From Kalmanozyma brasiliensis GHG001 (taxonomy: Eukaryota > Basidiomycota > Ustilaginomycetes > Ustilaginales): a DNA stretch of 36,097 bases. Positions 31,684 through 36,097 of this stretch are shown piece after piece. The number at the start of each line of letters is the position of its first letter. The stretch's first letter is position 1. The DNA is taken from NCBI RefSeq assembly GCF_000497045.1, contig NW_015961966.1:1-36097 (forward strand). The letters are read 5' to 3'. The notes below the pieces were generated by a model. That model saw only the letters and a list, made by a program, of their open reading frames with translations. It was not told where the DNA came from and searched no databases. The translations under genes were made by a program, and so were the position numbers.

Positions 31684-32346
31684 ATGAACAACTTTCTACT
31701 TGATTTTCTAGCACTGGGTGCAATTCTTTCTGGAATTCTAGTTATTACATCAAAAAATCCAGTTATTTCTGTACTATTTCTAATCTCAGTATTTGTTAAT
31801 GTAGCAGGTTACCTTGTGCTACTAGGTGTAGGATTTATTGGTATCTCTTATCTAATTGTATATGTTGGAGCCATTGCTATCCTATTCCTATTTGTTGTTA
31901 TGATGCTTAACCTACAACTAACAGAACTAAGTGCAGTAGGTACAGAGTATACACAAAATCTTCCACTAGGTACAATTATTGGAAGTCTATTCCTATTTGA
32001 ACTAGTATCAATTGTACCTGGATTTACTACCGGATCAGAAAACGGTACATTTAATATTAGTACAGTAACTAATCTTCTACCTCAAGCTGAGCTAGGTGTA
32101 CTTAATTGGTTTAATTCTGTATTCCTGGGTGTTGAATCAGCACAATACAGCCCTATTAGTGATGTACATTACACATTTAATACAGCTGCTGCTGACACAC
32201 AATTTGCTAGTTTCCTACAAATTCAAAGTATTGGTTATAGCATTTATACTACTGGAGCACTATGGCTTATTGTTGCAAGTGTAATTCTTCTTCTTGCAAT
32301 GGTAGGACCTATTACTCTTTCTATGAGCAAAACTCCTGCTAACTAA
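31684..32346 (+). CDS. nad6: NADH dehydrogenase subunit 6
   Basis: This encodes a 220-aa complex I membrane subunit. The conserved stretch GFIGISYLIVYVGAIAILFLFVVMML (about residues 56-81) and the C-terminal block YTTGALWLIVASVILLLAMVGPI are diagnostic. A Ser/Thr-rich loop (about 115-175) is variable in the family. It leads the plus-strand group nad6-trnC-trnW-atp9-trnL-trnR. More than 100 codons read contain only CTN leucine and no ATA, AGR or TGA. Confidence 0.96.
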   Translation: MNNFLLDFLALGAILSGILVITSKNPVISVLFLISVFVNVAGYLVLLGVGFIGISYLIVYVGAIAILFLFVVMMLNLQLTELSAVGTEYTQNLPLGTIIGSLFLFELVSIVPGFTTGSENGTFNISTVTNLLPQAELGVLNWFNSVFLGVESAQYSPISDVHYTFNTAAADTQFASFLQIQSIGYSIYTTGALWLIVASVILLLAMVGPITLSMSKTPAN

Positions 32347-32347
32347 C

Positions 32348-32357
32348 TTTTCCCCCT
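32348..32357 (+). terminator. C-rich 3'-end element after nad6
   Basis: The sense strand reads TTTTCCCCCT, starting 1 nt after the stop codon. Hairpin-family sequence follows directly (32360-32403). Confidence 0.55.
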
Positions 32358-32359
32358 AG

Positions 32360-32403
32360 TAAAATCGAAGATTTTATAATGCCCCCATAAAAATCAAAGA
32401 TTT
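32360..32403. repeat. Tandem AAAATC/GATTTT hairpins after nad6
   Basis: TAAAATCGAAGATTTTA is followed by AAAATCAAAGATTTT. The first has the same core and GAA loop as the hairpin at 1840. Confidence 0.7.
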
Positions 32404-32548
32404 TATAGGAAATTACAATAAATTTTATATTCTTTGGGCGGGCCCACCCTAAGTGATAATAAAGAAAAGGTAAATGAGTTTATATTAAACAAAATGAAGC
32501 CTACTTTTTTATTTATCTATACTTTATATGGATAGCTTTTATAGGGTA

Positions 32549-32623
32549 AGAGTCGAGTACAGATGGCTTCTGTTGGGGAACTGCAAATTCTACCATCCAG
32601 GGTTCAATTCCCTCTTGACTCTA
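32549..32623 (+). tRNA. trnC: tRNA-Cys (GCA)
   Basis: The acceptor arms AGAGTCG and TGACTCT pair with one G-U. The D-arm is ACAG/CTGT and the anticodon loop CTGCAAA. The anticodon stem is partly irregular. Confidence 0.88.
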
Positions 32624-32745
32624 TAATATACCTTATAAGTTATTCTGTTACTCCATTTTTTAGACCTCTAGTAAATAATTTAGTTAGATAGTATAGTATA
32701 TTGCTGTTATCTGAGAAAGATTCAGTATAGTAAAAAGGTACATAT

Positions 32746-32816
32746 AAGAATATCGTATAATGGTAATACAATGATCTCCAAAGTCATTTATGTTGGTTCG
32801 ATTCCAGCTGTTCTTG
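32746..32816 (+). tRNA. trnW: tRNA-Trp (CCA)
   Basis: The acceptor arms AAGAATA and TGTTCTT pair. The anticodon arm ATGAT-CTCCAAA-GTCAT is clear, and the T-arm GTTGG/CCAGC is intact. Anticodon CCA reads UGG; fungal mitochondria that use UGA for Trp usually have UCA. Confidence 0.92.
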
Positions 32817-32951
32817 TTATTACTAATTTAGAAAAAAGAATCTATTTATTGAATTGTATAGGTACTGGAAACATCTTTAATAAAGATATTCAGCATCTGT
32901 TCACCAGCTAGTGTTTACCATAATTTAATAGACATTCTTTATTTTTTATAG

Positions 32952-33495
<544 letters not shown>

Positions 33496-33544
33496 TTATT
33501 GAGATAAGGTAATGCTACGTTAAACCTATCCGGGGGAGACATTG

Positions 33545-33554
33545 TTTCCCCTTT
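33545..33554 (+). terminator. C-rich 3'-end element after atp9
   Basis: The sense strand reads TTTCCCCTTT, 49 nt after the stop. Confidence 0.5.
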
Positions 33555-33719
33555 CATAAACTCGGGAAAAAAGAAAGAACCTAAAGATAATTTACTTGAT
33601 TTATAAAATTTTTATAATTAGCTAAGTATTTTAGATATACCGGCCGCCTCCAGCGCCGATACTAGGAAGGCTAGCTATTTTATAGTATATTAGTTGTATA
33701 GGTATATGCATCAATAAAT

Positions 33720-33802
33720 GTGAGTGTGTTGAAATTGGTAGCCAAGTCGACCTTAGGAGTCGGTAGTCTTAGACTGTGTAGGTTCAAGTCCTATCACTCA
33801 CA
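33720..33802 (+). tRNA. trnL: tRNA-Leu (UAG)
   Basis: The acceptor arms GTGAGTG and CACTCAC pair fully. The anticodon loop CTTAGGA is closed by TCGAC/GTCGG, with a long variable arm. It is the only Leu tRNA found; none with UAA is seen, in line with the lack of TTA/TTG in core genes. Confidence 0.94.
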
Positions 33803-33961
33803 ATATGATTAGTTTACACTGAAATAGTTAACTCTTAAGTACTAGTCCTTGATTTATCTATATGAATTTGATAATAATCCTTTTAAATTAGGTAGTAAAT
33901 TTAAAACTCTAGATTTTTTTATTTCATAAGAAATTATTTAGTAACGTTTTCTTATTAAAAA

Positions 33962-34035
33962 GCATACTTAGCTAAATTGGTAAAGCGCCTAACTTCGGAT
34001 TAGGAGATTTAGGGGTTCGAGCCCTCTAGTGTGCT
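33962..34035 (+). tRNA. trnR: tRNA-Arg (UCG)
   Basis: The acceptor arms GCATACT and AGTGTGC pair. The anticodon loop CTTCGGA is closed by CCTAA/TTAGG. It is the only Arg tRNA found, so AGA/AGG have no visible decoder. Confidence 0.93.
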
Positions 34036-34203
34036 ATGCAAAATAAATGAAAAACAAACATATTATTAATTATTATCCTAATTGTACTAATATCATAAAT
34101 AAATACATACAAATATAAATATATACCGTTTTTTAAGAGAAGATCTTTTTTACTATTAATTTTTAATCTATAAATAATAATAGTAAGGAATAAGAATAAA
34201 GTA

Positions 34204-34277
34204 AGCTGGGAGAGGGACTCGAACCCTTCGATTTACCAGTATGAATGGTATGGTTTAACCAGTTAGCCTATTCCAGC
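34204..34277 (-). tRNA. trnM: tRNA-Met (CAU)
   Basis: The anticodon arm TACCA-TTCATAC-TGGTA is perfect. The acceptor arms GCTGGAA and TCCCAGC have one A-C mismatch. With A after the anticodon it is the better Met candidate; initiator versus elongator cannot be told. Confidence 0.9.
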
Positions 34278-34750
34278 AATAGTTCTTATTAAAAAATACA
34301 AGAAAAAGGAGGGGAGGACTAATTATAAGTAGGACAAATTTTGTTAAAATAGACATCTTGATTAATATTAAATAAATAAAAATTAAGATGAGGGTTCTAT
34401 TTTATTAAATAAAACTATAATATACAATAGCATATTAAAATGAAAGAAAGGAACTTTTCCAACATTTGTATACTAAATAGTGGATTATATTAGGAGACAG
34501 TTTACATAAAAAATCTGGGTTTTAGTAGTACTAAAAGTATTTTTATTATTTTCTTTAACTTTTCTCTATCCTAGATGGAAATATTTTCTACTATTAATAA
34601 TCTCGGACCTTACTACTTTATTTAAGTATAATCTATATAATATAGTCATACCTATATAAACCTAATTTGTCTGTTACCCTCCTGTTTTTAATAAAATACA
34701 TCATCAAAGATTCCTTTTTATTAGGACCGGGGAAACAATTAAAGTCTACG
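34278..34750. other. Intergenic region between trnM and trnH
   Basis: No gene is visible. AT-rich sequence with a weak hairpin-family remnant near 34692-34725. Confidence 0.45.
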
Positions 34751-34825
34751 GGTAAAACTCCGGACTTGAACCGGAATGAACACAACTCCACAGATTGGCG
34801 CTTTACCAATTAAGCTAGTATTACC
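34751..34825 (-). tRNA. trnH: tRNA-His (GUG)
   Basis: The anticodon loop is CTGTGGA and the T-arm TCCGG/CCGGA. The extra 5' G pairs with a 3' C (position -1 with 73), the identity mark of His tRNAs. One T-T mismatch lies in the acceptor stem. Confidence 0.9.
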
Positions 34826-34932
34826 TTACTATTAAATTAATTATATACCTATAGTATACTATAATTTATTTTTTATACTCCAGAGTAAGATTAACTATTT
34901 ATCGTTAAATAATTTCTTTTTTAATAAACTCT

Positions 34933-36097
34933 TCATCTCGGTTTATTAGTAAGCGTGAAATACTTTAAATGACAATTTATAAATAAACGGAAGAGGAGGA
35001 TCTTCAAGGTCTTTTTATTTTCTATAAAAAACAAAAAGGAAGGTACGGGGGAAGAATTATTAGTAGCGTTACTAATGTATGGAAGACATACCATTGCAAC
35101 AAGTAGTACTAGAATTAGTGGTGCATTGATTAGTGCAGCATTAAGTAGTACAGGACTTAGTAGAATAATAACTAGAGTTACTAGAGCAATAGCTAGGTAT
35201 AGAGCATAACTAGTTAGGTTTCCAGTATCCAGTTTAGCAATATCTTTACTTCCTGATGTAAGTCCAGTAGCTAGACCGTAAGGTCCTACTAGTTCAATAA
35301 CTCCACGATCTAGTACTTTACTAATAACGTATCCCAGTTGAAGTCCACCATTAATAATATAGTGGTTGTAGATAACATCAACATAGTATTTACCATTGAA
35401 GAATCGGTAAAGTTTTAGACCTACAGGGTTGTTAGTTAGTTGAATTAGGAAGTTAGGGATTACGTGATAAAAGTAAAGTGCTGATCCTGCACCAAGCAGT
35501 GTTAGCACTGCTGGAAGTAGTTTGATACCTTGACTCAGAGAGAATTCTGCTTCAATTAGACTAATGTGTGAAGGGTGTGTAAATAGACTAGGAGATAGGA
35601 AGTCAGAACCCATACCAACAAATAGATCTCGTGCAACGTATCCAAAGAAAATAGCTAGTAGTGATAGAATAATTAGAGGAATCATAACAATTGTTGGTGC
35701 ATCATGTGTATGTAGATATACTGATTTACTTGCATTAGGGTATGTTAGGAATGTTAGACTAATAAGTCGTAGACTATAGAATGCTGTTAGGCAAGCACTT
35801 AGAGTACCAAGCCAGTAAGCAACTTGTCCTGAGAATTCATATTGTCCATATGCAACTTCTAGAATAAGATCTTTACTATAGAACCCAGTTAGCCAAGGTA
35901 GAGCCATTAGACTTAGGCTACCAATTAGAATAGCTGTATATGTGAAAGGTAGGAATCCAATTAGACCACCTAGTCGTCGTTGATCTTGTTGATCATATGT
36001 AGCATGTAGTACAGCACCAGCTGCTAGGAATAGTAGAGCTTTAAAGAAAGCATGGTTTACAAGGTGAAATAGTGCAACGTTATATTGACTTAGACCA
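34933..36097 (-). CDS. nad5: NADH dehydrogenase subunit 5, C-terminal half, with an anomalous C-terminal tail
   Basis: This continues nad5 from base 1; positions 35980-36097 are the terminal duplication of 1-118. The conserved antiporter-like region (MALPWLTGFYSKDLILE and onward) and the later membrane helices are intact to about PYISNATNN near 35056. From there the frame crosses a C-rich 3'-end element (35045-35052 region) and runs 37 further codons. These include TTG twice, TTA twice, ATA twice and AGA, codons I did not find in other core genes, and the frame stops at TGA (34933-34935). If TGA is read as Trp, the frame extends four codons to TAA at 34921. The tail may be a stop-loss extension, a frameshift in the C5 run, or untranslated sequence. 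Confidence 0.93.
   Translation of the reverse strand, partial: GLSQYNVALFHLVNHAFFKALLFLAAGAVLHATYDQQDQRRLGGLIGFLPFTYTAILIGSLSLMALPWLTGFYSKDLILEVAYGQYEFSGQVAYWLGTLSACLTAFYSLRLISLTFLTYPNASKSVYLHTHDAPTIVMIPLIILSLLAIFFGYVARDLFVGMGSDFLSPSLFTHPSHISLIEAEFSLSQGIKLLPAVLTLLGAGSALYFYHVIPNFLIQLTNNPVGLKLYRFFNGKYYVDVIYNHYIINGGLQLGYVISKVLDRGVIELVGPYGLATGLTSGSKDIAKLDTGNLTSYALYLAIALVTLVIILLSPVLLNAALINAPLILVLLVAMVCLPYISNATNNSSPVPSFLFFIENKKTLKILLFRLFINCHLKYFTLTNKPR
35045..35052 (-). terminator. C-rich element inside the 3' end of the nad5 frame
   Basis: The sense strand reads TTCCCCCG and continues to a pyrimidine tract. It sits at the point where nad5 codon usage turns abnormal. Confidence 0.4.
35980..36097. 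repeat. Terminal redundancy of a circular molecule
   Basis: It is identical to positions 1-118. It closes the nad5 frame exactly when one copy is removed. Confidence 0.97.

Overview
The window is one complete circular fungal mitochondrial genome, cut inside nad5. The last 118 bases (35980-36097) repeat the first 118, so the circle is 35,979 bp as given. Three single N characters (19452, 25812, 26671) each sit between two identical direct copies of 115-125 bp. These look like unmerged contig overlaps, and removing one copy of each would leave about 35.6 kb. The gene set is the standard one for a fungus with respiratory complex I: nad1-6 and nad4L, cob, cox1-3, atp6, atp8, atp9, a ribosomal protein gene resembling rps3, both rRNAs and 22 distinct tRNAs covering all 20 amino acids. 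I cannot place it below Fungi with confidence. CUN is clearly leucine, which excludes the Saccharomyces-type CUN=Thr code.

Layout. The minus strand carries most genes, read from high to low coordinates: rnl (31260-26165, two introns), trnP, trnN, rps3, trnG, nad2-nad3, then after a gap trnE, trnT, trnQ, trnS(GCU), cox1 (one intron), atp8, atp6, trnV, cox2, nad1, trnA, trnF, trnY, cox3, trnI, cob (two introns), rns, trnD, nad4L-nad5, and trnH and trnM. The plus strand carries islands: trnS(UGA), trnK, nad4 plus a tRNA with anticodon CAU, and nad6-trnC-trnW-atp9 (one intron)-trnL-trnR. The pairs nad2/nad3 and nad4L/nad5 each overlap by one base (TAATG).

Introns. Six group I introns are visible. 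Four carry homing-endonuclease frames: a double LAGLIDADG in cox1, a GIY-YIG at cob nt 393, a frame-shifted double LAGLIDADG at cob nt 490, and a double LAGLIDADG in rnl. Two have no ORF (the omega site of rnl, and atp9). The cob-490, rnl-omega and atp9 introns share nearly the same catalytic core, so one intron lineage sits in three genes.

Most notable. (1) A C-rich element, in sense about TTCCCCTTTT, follows every protein gene and rns and most intron ORFs. It is a probable RNA 3'-end signal, comparable in kind to the C-core reported for Schizosaccharomyces mitochondria. (2) nad3 and nad5 read straight through this element without a stop codon, into tails whose codons break the rules of the rest of the genome. 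(3) Core genes appear to avoid TTA/TTG, AGA/AGG, ATA and TGA, matching a tRNA set with only Leu(UAG), Arg(UCG), Ile(GAU) and Trp(CCA). An in-frame TGA in the cox1 intron ORF stands out against that. (4) A dispersed family of AAAATC/GATTTT hairpins fills the intergenic space.
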